Source: Methylobacterium marchantiae (GTDB lineage Bacteria; Pseudomonadota; Alphaproteobacteria; Rhizobiales; Beijerinckiaceae). From it: a DNA stretch of 64,000 bases. The notes under the pieces were generated by a model, which saw nothing but the letters and a program-made list of their open reading frames with translations, searched no databases and was not told the origin of the DNA. The stretch is from positions 161,165 to 225,164 of the forward strand of contig NZ_BPQT01000004.1 of assembly GCF_022179405.1 (NCBI RefSeq), read 5' to 3'. Shown here one piece after another: positions 8,594 to 15,959 of the stretch. A program made the translations under genes and the position numbers. Within the stretch, counting starts at the first letter, position 1. Each line of letters starts with the position of its first letter.

Positions 8594-10027
8594 ATGTCGA
8601 TCGCCTTTCCCATCCCCGATCCCGACACCCTTGCCCGACGCGAGACGATCATCGCCGGCCTGCGCCCACTCGTGGCGGCGGAGGCCCTGATCGTCACCGA
8701 GGACGAGCGCCGCGCCTTCGAGACGGACGGTCTGACGGCCTATCGCAAGATGCCGCTCGCCGTGGTCCTGCCCTCGACCACCGCCGAGGTCTCCGCGATC
8801 ATGGCCTATTGCCATGCCAACGGCGTGCGTGTGGTGGCGCGCGGAGCCGGCACCTCCCTCGCCGGCGGAGCAATCGCCCAGGAAGATGCGATCATCCTCG
8901 GCGTCGCCAAGATGACGCGCGTCCTCGACGTGGATTTCGACAACCGCGTCGCGCGGGTGGAATCGGGCCTCACCAACCTCGCGATCTCGGGGGCGGTGAG
9001 CCACGAGGGGTTCTTCTACGCGCCAGACCCGTCGAGCCAGCTCGCCTGCACCATCGCCGGCAACATCGCGATGAATTCCGGCGGCGCGCATTGCCTGAAA
9101 TACGGGGTGACCACCAACAACCTGCTCGGCGTCACCCTGGTGATGAACGACGGCACCGTAGCCGAGATCGGCGGCGCCCATCTCGACAGCGCCGGCTACG
9201 ACCTCCTGGGTCTGATCTGCGGATCGGAAGGCCAGCTCGGCATCGTCACCGAAGCCACGGTGCGCATCCTGCGCGCGGCGGAAGGGGCACGCCCGGCTCT
9301 GGTCGGCTTCTCCTCGGTGGAGGATGCCGGCGCCTGCACCGCCGCCATCATCGCTGCCGGCATCATCCCCGTGGCCATGGAATACATGGATCGCGAGGCG
9401 ATCCTCATCACCGAGGATTTCGCGCAGGCCGGCTACCCCCGCGACGCCGAGGCGATGCTGATCATCGAGGTCGAAGGGTCGGACGCGGAATGCGAGGCGA
9501 TGTTGGGCCGGATCGAGGCCATCGCCCGCGATTACCGGCCCACCAGTATCAGGGTCTCGAAATCCGAAGCCGAGAGCGCCGCGATCTGGAAGGGCCGCAA
9601 ATCCGCCTTCGGCGCCACGGGTCGCATCTCGGACTACATCTGCATGGACGGCACGATCCCTACCGGCCAGCTGCCACTGGTGCTGGATCGCATCGGCGCG
9701 ATCTGCGCCGACAAGGGGCTGCGCGTCGCCAACGTGTTCCATGCCGGCGACGGCAACCTGCATCCGCTGATCCTGTTCGACATCAACAAGCCCGGCGAGT
9801 TGCAGAAGGCAGAGGCCGCCGGCGACGAGATCCTCAAGCTCTGCGTCGAGGTCGGCGGCTGCCTCACCGGGGAGCACGGCGTCGGTATCGAGAAGCGTGA
9901 GCTCATGCGCTTCCAGTATGCGCAGGCCGACCTCGACCAGCAGATGCGGGTCCGCAACGTGTTCGACCCGAAATGGCTGATGAACCCCGCCAAGGTATTC
10001 CCGCTGGAGGGACGCGTCGCCGCCTGA
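8594..10027 (+). CDS. FAD-linked 2-hydroxyacid dehydrogenase, GlcD-like
   Basis: A 477-residue flavoprotein of the GlcD/D-lactate dehydrogenase group. The PCMH-type FAD domain spans about 40-220 with GAGTSLAGGA and the PDPSSQLACTIAGNIAMNSGG segment; the C-terminal substrate domain ends with VFHAGDGNLHP and GCLTGEHGVGIEK, the usual signature. In complete glycolate oxidase loci glcE and glcF follow, but here the next gene is a small unrelated protein. The enzyme may pair with subunits encoded elsewhere or act alone as a D-2-hydroxyacid dehydrogenase; the substrate is not decided by sequence. Confidence 0.88.
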   Translation: MSIAFPIPDPDTLARRETIIAGLRPLVAAEALIVTEDERRAFETDGLTAYRKMPLAVVLPSTTAEVSAIMAYCHANGVRVVARGAGTSLAGGAIAQEDAIILGVAKMTRVLDVDFDNRVARVESGLTNLAISGAVSHEGFFYAPDPSSQLACTIAGNIAMNSGGAHCLKYGVTTNNLLGVTLVMNDGTVAEIGGAHLDSAGYDLLGLICGSEGQLGIVTEATVRILRAAEGARPALVGFSSVEDAGACTAAIIAAGIIPVAMEYMDREAILITEDFAQAGYPRDAEAMLIIEVEGSDAECEAMLGRIEAIARDYRPTSIRVSKSEAESAAIWKGRKSAFGATGRISDYICMDGTIPTGQLPLVLDRIGAICADKGLRVANVFHAGDGNLHPLILFDINKPGELQKAEAAGDEILKLCVEVGGCLTGEHGVGIEKRELMRFQYAQADLDQQMRVRNVFDPKWLMNPAKVFPLEGRVAA

Positions 10028-10097
10028 GGCGCGTCGCGGTTTCTTGCCATCACCCGAACCATGCCCGGAACGCTAAGCTCCGGGCCGGTGTTTCATC

Positions 10098-10142
10098 CCC
10101 GAAGAATTCGTGCCCGAAGAATTCGTGCCCGAAGAAATGCTG
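10098..10142. repeat. 15-base tandem repeat, three copies
   Basis: CCCGAAGAATTCGTG occurs twice in a row (10098-10112, 10113-10127), followed by a degenerate third copy (10128-10142, CCCGAAGAAATGCTG). It lies in the leader of the next gene, just before its ribosome binding site, so copy number could vary by slippage. Confidence 0.85.
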
Positions 10143-10152
10143 GAGGATGATC

Positions 10153-10440
10153 ATGCGCATCGTTGCAACGCTCTCGGCCCTGGCGCTGCTCACCGTGGCG
10201 AGCACGGGGGCGGCCGAAGCCAAGGGCTGCATCAAGGGCGCGATCATCGGCGGCCTCGCCGGGCATTACCTCGCCGAGCGCGGCGTCGTGGGCGCGGTGG
10301 CGGGCTGCATTGGCGGGCGCTACCTCGCCAACCGCCGCGCCAAGCAGCAGCGCGAGATCGAGTACGGCTCCCGCGTACAGCAACGCGGAGCCGGCTATGC
10401 GCCGAATCAGGCCTACCCGCGCCGCTCCTATAATTACTGA
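10153..10440 (+). CDS. small exported glycine-zipper-like hypothetical protein
   Basis: A 95-residue protein with a signal peptide (cut near AEAK, residue 22), a Gly/Ala-rich stretch GAIIGGLAGHYL...GAVAGCIGGRYLA typical of glycine-zipper segments, and a basic, Tyr-rich tail. The two cysteines (GCIKG and GCIGG) could form a disulfide. GGAGG at 10142-10146 fixes ATG 10153. Such small proteins are frequent in Methylobacteriaceae; function unknown, perhaps envelope-associated. Confidence 0.7.
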   Translation: MRIVATLSALALLTVASTGAAEAKGCIKGAIIGGLAGHYLAERGVVGAVAGCIGGRYLANRRAKQQREIEYGSRVQQRGAGYAPNQAYPRRSYNY

Positions 10441-10477
10441 CGCCGATCGTCTCGGGATCGTGGCGGGGGAGAATGGA

Positions 10478-11152
10478 CTACCCGTCTCGCCGGACCGCGA
10501 TCCAGAGCACGTGACGGCGCCCGCCGGGATGGGCGGGATAGCGGTGCTCCTCGACATCGAAGCCGAAGCGCCGGAGCCGCTTCTTGAATCGGCGGTCCGG
10601 CCCTCCGGACCAGACCGCCAGGATGCCGCCGTCCCGCAAGGCGTAATGCGCCCGCTTGAGGCCCCAGCCATCGTAGAGGCGGTCATTCTCCCGGCGCGTC
10701 AGCCCCTTGGGGCCGTTGTCGACGTCGAGGAGGATGGCATCGAACTGAGCCTGTCCCGACTGGATAAGGCGGTTCACGTCGGCCTCGACCAGGCTGACGC
10801 GCGGATCGTCGAGGCTACCGGTGAAGAGATGGGCGAGGGGACCGCTCGCCCAGGCGATCACAGCCGGCATCAGTTCAGCCACGACCACCTCGGCCCGCGG
10901 GCCGAGGGCATCGAGCGCCGCGCGCAGGGTAAAGCCCATGCCGAGGCCGCCGATGAGAATCTTCGGCGCCGCGTTCCCGCCGAGTCGCGCGCAGGTGACC
11001 GTGGCCAGTGCGCGCTCCGAGTCGCGATGCCGGTCGTTCATCAGTTCGGCCGTGCCGACCATGATCGAGTAGGCATCGTCGTAACGGACGAGACGCATCG
11101 TCTCGATGCTGCCCGGAATCGCCGCGCTGGCGATGGGAATCGCGGAACTCAT
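10478..11152 (-). CDS. spermidine synthase-like SAM-binding protein
   Basis: A 224-residue Rossmann protein. ILIGGLGMGFTLRAALD is the nucleotide-binding loop, VVVAELMPAVIAWA carries the acidic ribose-binding residue, and DAILLDVDNGP resembles the spermidine/spermine synthase DxxxxD region. It lacks the N-terminal beta-strand domain of true SpeE, so it is probably a SpeE-fold methyltransferase of unknown target. I chose ATG 11152; upstream residues in the same frame overlap rlmJ and look non-coding. It follows rlmJ by 25 bases on the same strand. Confidence 0.7.
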   Translation of the reverse strand: MSSAIPIASAAIPGSIETMRLVRYDDAYSIMVGTAELMNDRHRDSERALATVTCARLGGNAAPKILIGGLGMGFTLRAALDALGPRAEVVVAELMPAVIAWASGPLAHLFTGSLDDPRVSLVEADVNRLIQSGQAQFDAILLDVDNGPKGLTRRENDRLYDGWGLKRAHYALRDGGILAVWSGGPDRRFKKRLRRFGFDVEEHRYPAHPGGRRHVLWIAVRRDG

Positions 11153-11177
11153 CGATGGAAGACCTTCACGGCAGAGT

Positions 11178-12023
11178 TCAAGCCTCGATGCCGAATGCAT
11201 CGCAGCGGAACGCGCCGTAATCGCCCCGCGCCAGCCGCTCGGCCAGGGCGGGTAGAAACAGGGCCGCCTCGTCGGCAAGGCGCCAGGGCGGGTTGATGAC
11301 GATGAGGCCGTTGCCGTTGAGACGGTTGGGATACGGCTCCGAGATCATCAGGTCGATGCGCAGGGCGGGCCGGGAGAGCGAGCGGTCGAGTTCCGCCACC
11401 ATGCGGTCGATGAGGTCGACATCCTTGATCGGATACCAGCCGAGATAGATGCCCGTCGGCCATTTCGCCACGGCCTTGGCCAGGGCCGCGCCGAGCCGGT
11501 CGACTTCGCCGAGCTCTTCGTAAGGTGGGTCGATCAGCACGACGCCCCGGCGTTCCGGGGGAGGGATCAGCGCGTTGAGGGCGGTCCATCCGTCGAGATG
11601 CATCACCTTGGTGCGCGGATCCTGATTGTAGCGCTCGCGCAGGATCTCGGCGTCGGCGGGGTGCAACTCGACGAAGACACCCTGGTCGGTGGGCCGAAGA
11701 AATTCGCGGATGATCGCCGGCGAACCCGGATAGATGTCCGCACCGTGCCGCGCCTTGGTGGCGGCGACGGCCTCGCGATAGGGCGCGAAGAGCACCTCCA
11801 CCTCGTCGGGGAAGGGGGTGTCGAGGCGACCCCATCCATCCTGCCACTCGCCGGTGCGCCCTGCCTCGTCACCGGTCAGGTCGTAGAAGCCGAGGCCCGC
11901 ATGGGTGTCGATGGCGCGAAAGCCCGTGGGCTTGGCCTTGAGATGGTGGAGCACGCGCGTCAGCACGAGGTGCTTGAGCACGTCGGCGAAATTGCCGGCG
12001 TGGAAGGCGTGCCTGTAATTCAT
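11178..12023 (-). CDS. rlmJ: 23S rRNA (adenine-N6) methyltransferase RlmJ
   Basis: A 281-residue enzyme that methylates A2030 of 23S rRNA in E. coli. The N-terminus MNYRHAFHAGNFADVLKH is the hallmark of this family (formerly DUF519), and LIDPPYEE carries the DPPY catalytic motif of N6-adenine methyltransferases. FRAIDTHAGLGFYDL matches the SAM-binding region. It is followed by the SpeE-like gene. Confidence 0.95.
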   Translation of the reverse strand: MNYRHAFHAGNFADVLKHLVLTRVLHHLKAKPTGFRAIDTHAGLGFYDLTGDEAGRTGEWQDGWGRLDTPFPDEVEVLFAPYREAVAATKARHGADIYPGSPAIIREFLRPTDQGVFVELHPADAEILRERYNQDPRTKVMHLDGWTALNALIPPPERRGVVLIDPPYEELGEVDRLGAALAKAVAKWPTGIYLGWYPIKDVDLIDRMVAELDRSLSRPALRIDLMISEPYPNRLNGNGLIVINPPWRLADEAALFLPALAERLARGDYGAFRCDAFGIEA

Positions 12024-12041
12024 GGGCGCAGGTTCATGGGC

Positions 12042-12701
12042 TCACCGGCTCGCGTCGACGGCGATCTCGCCCGCACGGCAATTCTGCCGCGCCACTTCGG
12101 GACAGGGCGTGAAGCCGCGCAGGTCCTTGGTGAAGCAGATTCGCACCTCCTGCAACTCTCCCCTGGTGCAGGTGACCGACATCATGTCCGGGCGAAGCCC
12201 ACGGTTGGCCGCTACGAACTGGCGGGCGATGTCGACGGGCGCGATGCGCGTATCGGAATCAGGCTTGGCGAAGGCGGGTGGAATGTTCACCGCCTCACGC
12301 GCCTGAGCGGCAGCCTTGAAATACGACATCGGATCGAGACCGGAGCAGGTCCCATGCTTGCGCCACTCGTAGCGGGCCAATCCCTCGCTCGGATAGACCT
12401 CGCCGGCCACATCCATGGCCTGACGGGTGGGAGAACGCTCGACGGAAGAGCAATCGGACGGGTAGCCTCGCGTGTATTGCGGCCAGAGCCCGTGGACGAC
12501 GAAGCCGAGGCCGCGCCCCGGCCGGCACTGGCCGTCGGCATCACGCCGTCCCGCAGTCTCGCAATAGGTCGGCGACCAGGACAGGGCCAGCACGTAGAAA
12601 TCGAACTCGCCGGGCGTGCCGCCGCGTCCGTAGCCCTGAGCCTGTGCCGTGCCCGAGAGCGCCGTCAGCGCCAGTGCGACGAGCGCCGACGCCGTCCTCA
12701 C
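12042..12701 (-). CDS. secreted ribonuclease T2 family protein
   Basis: A 219-residue protein with signal peptide (cut near AQAQ, residue 22). Both RNase T2 catalytic boxes are present: CAS1 as FVVHGLWPQY and CAS2 as YEWRKHGTC, with the two active-site histidines and the basic residue kept. LALSWSP and multiple cysteines fit the fold. It cleaves single-stranded RNA through a 2',3'-cyclic phosphate, probably in the periplasm. Its GTG start overlaps the stop of the preceding small exported protein (GTGA), so they are coupled. Confidence 0.92.
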   Translation of the reverse strand: MRTASALVALALTALSGTAQAQGYGRGGTPGEFDFYVLALSWSPTYCETAGRRDADGQCRPGRGLGFVVHGLWPQYTRGYPSDCSSVERSPTRQAMDVAGEVYPSEGLARYEWRKHGTCSGLDPMSYFKAAAQAREAVNIPPAFAKPDSDTRIAPVDIARQFVAANRGLRPDMMSVTCTRGELQEVRICFTKDLRGFTPCPEVARQNCRAGEIAVDASR

Positions 12702-13165
12702 GGACGGGCTTCGCGGCAGGCCGTGGCGTAGGCATAGGCGAGGTTGCGGTCGAGGCCGTGGACGCAGAACTCGACGCCCCAGGTCACGCCGATTATCCCG
12801 AGGCCCTCGCGTACGGAATAGTCCACCTTGCGCTTGATCCCGTCCGACGTGGTCGCCACCGCACTGCAGAAGCGGCGGGGATAGGTGTCGAGGCCCCAGG
12901 GGCGCCAGGCCGTGCGCTCGATACGGTCGTAGGCGATGATGGTGAGGCTCGAGTTCCAGAACTTCGCCTCCTTCTCGGCGAACTGGCTCGACATCTGCTC
13001 CAGTACAGAGGAATCCTGACAGCCCGGAATCTGCCCATCGAAGGGAAATTCACGCTCCTCGGCCGGCGTGATCTCCTCGCGCCCCGAGCGGGCGAAAGCT
13101 GGCTGCAGGCTGCCCGCGAGGACGAGGCCGAGGGCCAGGGCGGTGAGCATGGGATTCGGGCGCAT
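12698..13165 (-). CDS. exported hypothetical protein coupled to RNase T2
   Basis: A 155-residue protein with signal peptide (cut near AFAR, residue 26). The mature part has four to five cysteines (IPGCQDS, RRFCSAV, GVEFCVHG, ATACREA), suggesting disulfides, and a conserved-looking stretch FWNSSLTIIAYDRIERTAWRPWG. I do not recognise the family, though similar short proteins with this WRPWG segment occur in Rhizobiales. An in-frame ATG at 13195 would lengthen the N-terminus by ten charged residues. Its stop overlaps the RNase T2 start, which hints at a partner or inhibitor role; that is inference only. Confidence 0.65.
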   Translation of the reverse strand: MRPNPMLTALALGLVLAGSLQPAFARSGREEITPAEEREFPFDGQIPGCQDSSVLEQMSSQFAEKEAKFWNSSLTIIAYDRIERTAWRPWGLDTYPRRFCSAVATTSDGIKRKVDYSVREGLGIIGVTWGVEFCVHGLDRNLAYAYATACREARP

Positions 13166-13293
13166 GCCGGCGTCTTTTCGCTGGAGTCCGTTCATCCCGG
13201 GACGATGGCGTCTGGCCGGGCGCTGTCAAGCGCAAGGGACAAGGCGACGTCGTTTTCGCTCCGGCATGGGGCGGCCGGAGCACAGTTTCGCGC

Positions 13294-14337
13294 TCAGTAG
13301 ATCGGATCCGATAGACCGGGCGCTGCAAGGGACAGCGGCTCGTCGGAGAAGCCCGGCGCCGGTTCGGCATAGGTCGGCACCGCCGCCAGACGGGACGTCT
13401 GAGACCGCGGCACGGGACGCGCCACGGGTGCCGAAGCATAGGCCGAGGGTGCCCGAACGGAGGGAGCCGGCGCGGACAGGGCAGGTGCGGGCGCGCGCGC
13501 TAAATGCGGGTTCGACCGGGCCCGCTCGTTCGAGGACATCGGCGTCACGCCGTAGGGATCGTCCTCCTCCACGTCGACGGGAGCCTGCGGCGGAGCGGGC
13601 TGGCGCTCCACCGGCCGAGGACGCGAGACCGGGCGGGGCACGCCGTCGGCGCCGAGCTGCGGCACGAACTTGATGAGCGGCTGGCAGATGCGCTTCAGGC
13701 CGCGTGGGTCGTGCCGGGCGAGGTCCACGTGGATATGGTCGTAGTGGAACACGTTGGAGCCCGGCGCCAGCACGGTGGAGAAACGGGCGCAGGCACCGAC
13801 GAAGACCTCGCGCAGGAAGCCCTGCTCGGCCTCCGTGCCGCGCCAGCCGCCCTTGACGGTGATGACGTAGCCGTCGGCGAGCTTGAACGACATGATGTCG
13901 ACGGCATTGCCGAACGAGTGCTCGGAGAGCTTGGCGCCGGCCTGGTTGTTGCGGCCACGGCAGGCATAGGAACCCGCGTTGATCTCTGCGACGGGCTGGC
14001 CGAAATACAGGTTGGCGGCGGGCTGGATGGTGTCGGCGAGCCAGGCCTCGGCCTCGGCCAGGGCCGGGCAGGCGAGCGTCATCCGCTGTTTCAGCACGAC
14101 GGAGCCCTTGCCGAGACGGGTGATCCGATACGGCTGCAGCATGCCGCAGACACCCGGGCCGTTGATCTCCTTCACCGGCGTGACGAACTCGGTGGTCTCC
14201 ACCAGCCGGCGGGCGTTGCAGGCCTGCTCGGTCTGGTCGCGCCAGGGCTCGCGGCTCTCGAACGCGCTGCGTCCGCAGCCGGTGAGACCTGCGCCAATGA
14301 GTCCGAGAACGGAAAACGCGAGTACGCTACGCCACAT
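13294..14337 (-). CDS. extensin-like lipoprotein (Extensin_C domain)
   Basis: A 347-residue protein with a lipoprotein signal (LTGC, lipidated Cys at 21). The extensin-like C-terminal domain covers about 35-230: CNARRLVETTEF, HSFGNAVDIMSF and FHYDHIHVDLARH, where the histidines and aspartates match the VanY/MepA-type metallopeptidase arrangement. The last 110 residues are Pro/Ala/Arg-rich and disordered. Family members in Rhizobiales are predicted periplasmic proteins that may act on peptidoglycan; activity is unproven. Confidence 0.82.
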   Translation of the reverse strand: MWRSVLAFSVLGLIGAGLTGCGRSAFESREPWRDQTEQACNARRLVETTEFVTPVKEINGPGVCGMLQPYRITRLGKGSVVLKQRMTLACPALAEAEAWLADTIQPAANLYFGQPVAEINAGSYACRGRNNQAGAKLSEHSFGNAVDIMSFKLADGYVITVKGGWRGTEAEQGFLREVFVGACARFSTVLAPGSNVFHYDHIHVDLARHDPRGLKRICQPLIKFVPQLGADGVPRPVSRPRPVERQPAPPQAPVDVEEDDPYGVTPMSSNERARSNPHLARAPAPALSAPAPSVRAPSAYASAPVARPVPRSQTSRLAAVPTYAEPAPGFSDEPLSLAAPGLSDPIY

Positions 14338-14529
14338 GGTCCGGACAATGGGCGGCTTTCCGTAAAGCGTTCGTCAACGATGCGGAGCGATCCGCACCCC
14401 TGTGGACGGGTGTGGACGAGTCATGCGCCAAGTCCCGAGAGGCGGGACGTACAGCGGCGGCTCCACGCTTGAGCCCGTCTCCCGCCCAGGCTATCGCAGC
14501 CGCACAGATGCCCCCCGAAGACGGTCCCG

Positions 14530-15297
14530 ATGCGTCCCTGGAAACAGGCTGTGGCCCGGGCCTTCGACGGGGCCGAAGGCTACGATGCCGCCGGCGTGAT
14601 CCAGGCGATGGTCGCTCGGCGGCTGGCACAACGCATCGCTTCTCTTCCTCTCCCTCCGTCGCCGCGAGTCCTCGAGATCGGCTGCGGCACCGCCTTTCTG
14701 ACCCAGGCCCTCCTCGATCACGTGGCGCCCGGCGTGCTGATCGTCTCGGATCTGGCGCCCGCCATGGTGAAGCGGGCCCGCGAACGGCTGAAGGATCGGC
14801 CCGGATCGGCGTTTCTCGTCATGGACGGCGAGCGTCCCTGCCTGTCGCCCGGCTTCGACCTGATCTGTTCGAGCTTGGCGGCGCAATGGTTCGAGGATCT
14901 GGAAGGCACGCTCGGCCGGCTTGCGGGCCTGCTCGCTCCGGGGGGATTCCTCGCGGTGACGACATTGGCCTCGGACACCTTCCGCGAATGGCGCGATGCC
15001 CATGCGGCTTTTGGTCATCACCCAGCGACGCCGTCCTATCCGACGGCGGATGCCCTCGCTCGGCTCCGCTTCGAAGGCTGCACGAGCCACCTGTCGCTGG
15101 AGCCGGTGGTGGAGCGGCATGCCGACGGCCGGTCCTTTCTCCATGCGCTGCGCAGCATCGGGGCCGGAACGCCGGGCTCGGCCGGGTCGCTGTCGCCAGG
15201 TGCCCTCCGCGCGGTCATCAGACGGTTCGAGGAGAGCGGGTCCGCGGTCACCTACGAGGTCGCGACCCTGGATATCCGACGGGATCGATCACGCTGA
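14530..15297 (+). CDS. bioC: SAM-dependent methyltransferase, BioC-like
   Basis: A 255-residue class I methyltransferase. The N-terminal FDGAEGYDAAGVIQAMVARRL resembles the FxxxAxxYDxxAxxQ opening of BioC, and VLEIGCGTAFLTQ binds SAM; AQWFEDL and PGGFLAVTT follow as in BioC. BioC methylates malonyl-ACP to start pimelate and biotin synthesis. No other bio genes are near, so the symbol is tentative; a generic methyltransferase is the alternative. Confidence 0.6.
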   Translation: MRPWKQAVARAFDGAEGYDAAGVIQAMVARRLAQRIASLPLPPSPRVLEIGCGTAFLTQALLDHVAPGVLIVSDLAPAMVKRARERLKDRPGSAFLVMDGERPCLSPGFDLICSSLAAQWFEDLEGTLGRLAGLLAPGGFLAVTTLASDTFREWRDAHAAFGHHPATPSYPTADALARLRFEGCTSHLSLEPVVERHADGRSFLHALRSIGAGTPGSAGSLSPGALRAVIRRFEESGSAVTYEVATLDIRRDRSR

Positions 15298-15298
15298 A

Positions 15299-15322
15299 GC
15301 GGCGGAGCTTTCGCTCCGCCGC
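15299..15322. terminator. strong hairpin terminator, bidirectional
   Basis: A perfect ten-base-pair GC stem (GCGGCGGAGC 15299-15308, GCTCCGCCGC 15313-15322) with a TTTC loop begins two bases after the BioC-like stop. It lies between convergent genes and can serve both, though T-runs are short. Confidence 0.65.
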
Positions 15323-15353
15323 ACGCAGTCTCGGTATCGATGAACGGTCGGCC

Positions 15354-15467
15354 CTACGAGCCCAGGAACGCGTTGGCCGAACCGATGATCGTCAAGACCA
15401 GGCCGCCGGTGAAGACGCCGATCATGGCGTAGGAAAAGCCCTTCAGAACCATGTCCATCGCTTTCAT
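15354..15467 (-). CDS. tiny single-span membrane protein
   Basis: A 37-residue open frame with one clear hydrophobic helix (FSYAMIGVFTGGLVLTIIGSA) preceded by a basic patch. An internal ATG at 15458 gives a 34-residue version. It follows a small exported protein gene on the same strand by a few bases. No Shine-Dalgarno sequence is obvious; coding status is inferred from the hydrophobic pattern and tight spacing. Function unknown. Confidence 0.45.
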   Translation of the reverse strand: MKAMDMVLKGFSYAMIGVFTGGLVLTIIGSANAFLGS

Positions 15468-15475
15468 GGAGGGGA

Positions 15476-15736
15476 TCAGCAGCGGTTTCCGCCGGAGGTC
15501 TGACCGTATTGCTGGACCGGGAAGCTCGGCTGGTTGGCGTTGCCTTCGGCGGCCGAGCTCATCGGGCAGCCCAGATAGGCGGGAGGGCGGCGGACCTCGT
15601 TGAGGGAGCCCGTCTCCGTGATGTCGTAGGGCGAATAGGAGGTGTAGCGGGAGGGGCGCTCGAACGCGGCTGCGGAAGAGATCGAAGCAGCGCCAAGCAC
15701 AAGGGCGGTAGCGACGGCGGCGATACGGTTCGTCAT
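15476..15736 (-). CDS. small exported hypothetical protein
   Basis: An 86-residue protein with signal peptide (cut near AAAF, residue 25) and a Tyr/Ser/Pro-rich mature part containing RPPAYLGCPMSSAAEGN and a second Cys near the end. GAGGAAG upstream supports ATG 15736; the frame opens seven codons earlier. Family not recognised; similar Tyr/Ser-rich small secreted proteins are common in this group. Confidence 0.65.
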   Translation of the reverse strand: MTNRIAAVATALVLGAASISSAAAFERPSRYTSYSPYDITETGSLNEVRRPPAYLGCPMSSAAEGNANQPSFPVQQYGQTSGGNRC

Positions 15737-15884
15737 GGCGTTTCTTAGCTTCCTCACAGTACAGACCAGATGATTGGTCCGTTTCTCTCTGTATAAAACT
15801 AATATAGGTGGCCAATCTCATCTATGACGTGCCGCGCCGCACGAAGCATCCGGGATTAACAACGTCAGAGCATACATGACATCC

Positions 15885-15924
15885 GATAAAATACTGATAA
15901 CGATCATGATATATCAGTTTTATC
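15885..15924. repeat. AT-rich inverted repeat
   Basis: Arms 15885-15899 (GATAAAATACTGATA) and 15912-15924 (TATCAGTTTTATC) pair over 13 positions with a two-base bulge. The region 15760-15950 is unusually AT-rich for this window. It lies 35 bases past the cyclase stop and could be its 3' hairpin, a regulator site, or a scar of acquired DNA. Confidence 0.7.
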
Positions 15925-15959
15925 TCGATCGATCCGGGCAATTCTTTCCTCTCGAGCCT

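Noticed and set aside
8594-10027. Complete glycolate oxidase (glcDEF) locus
   Set aside because: Only a GlcD-like gene is present; neighbouring genes are unrelated.
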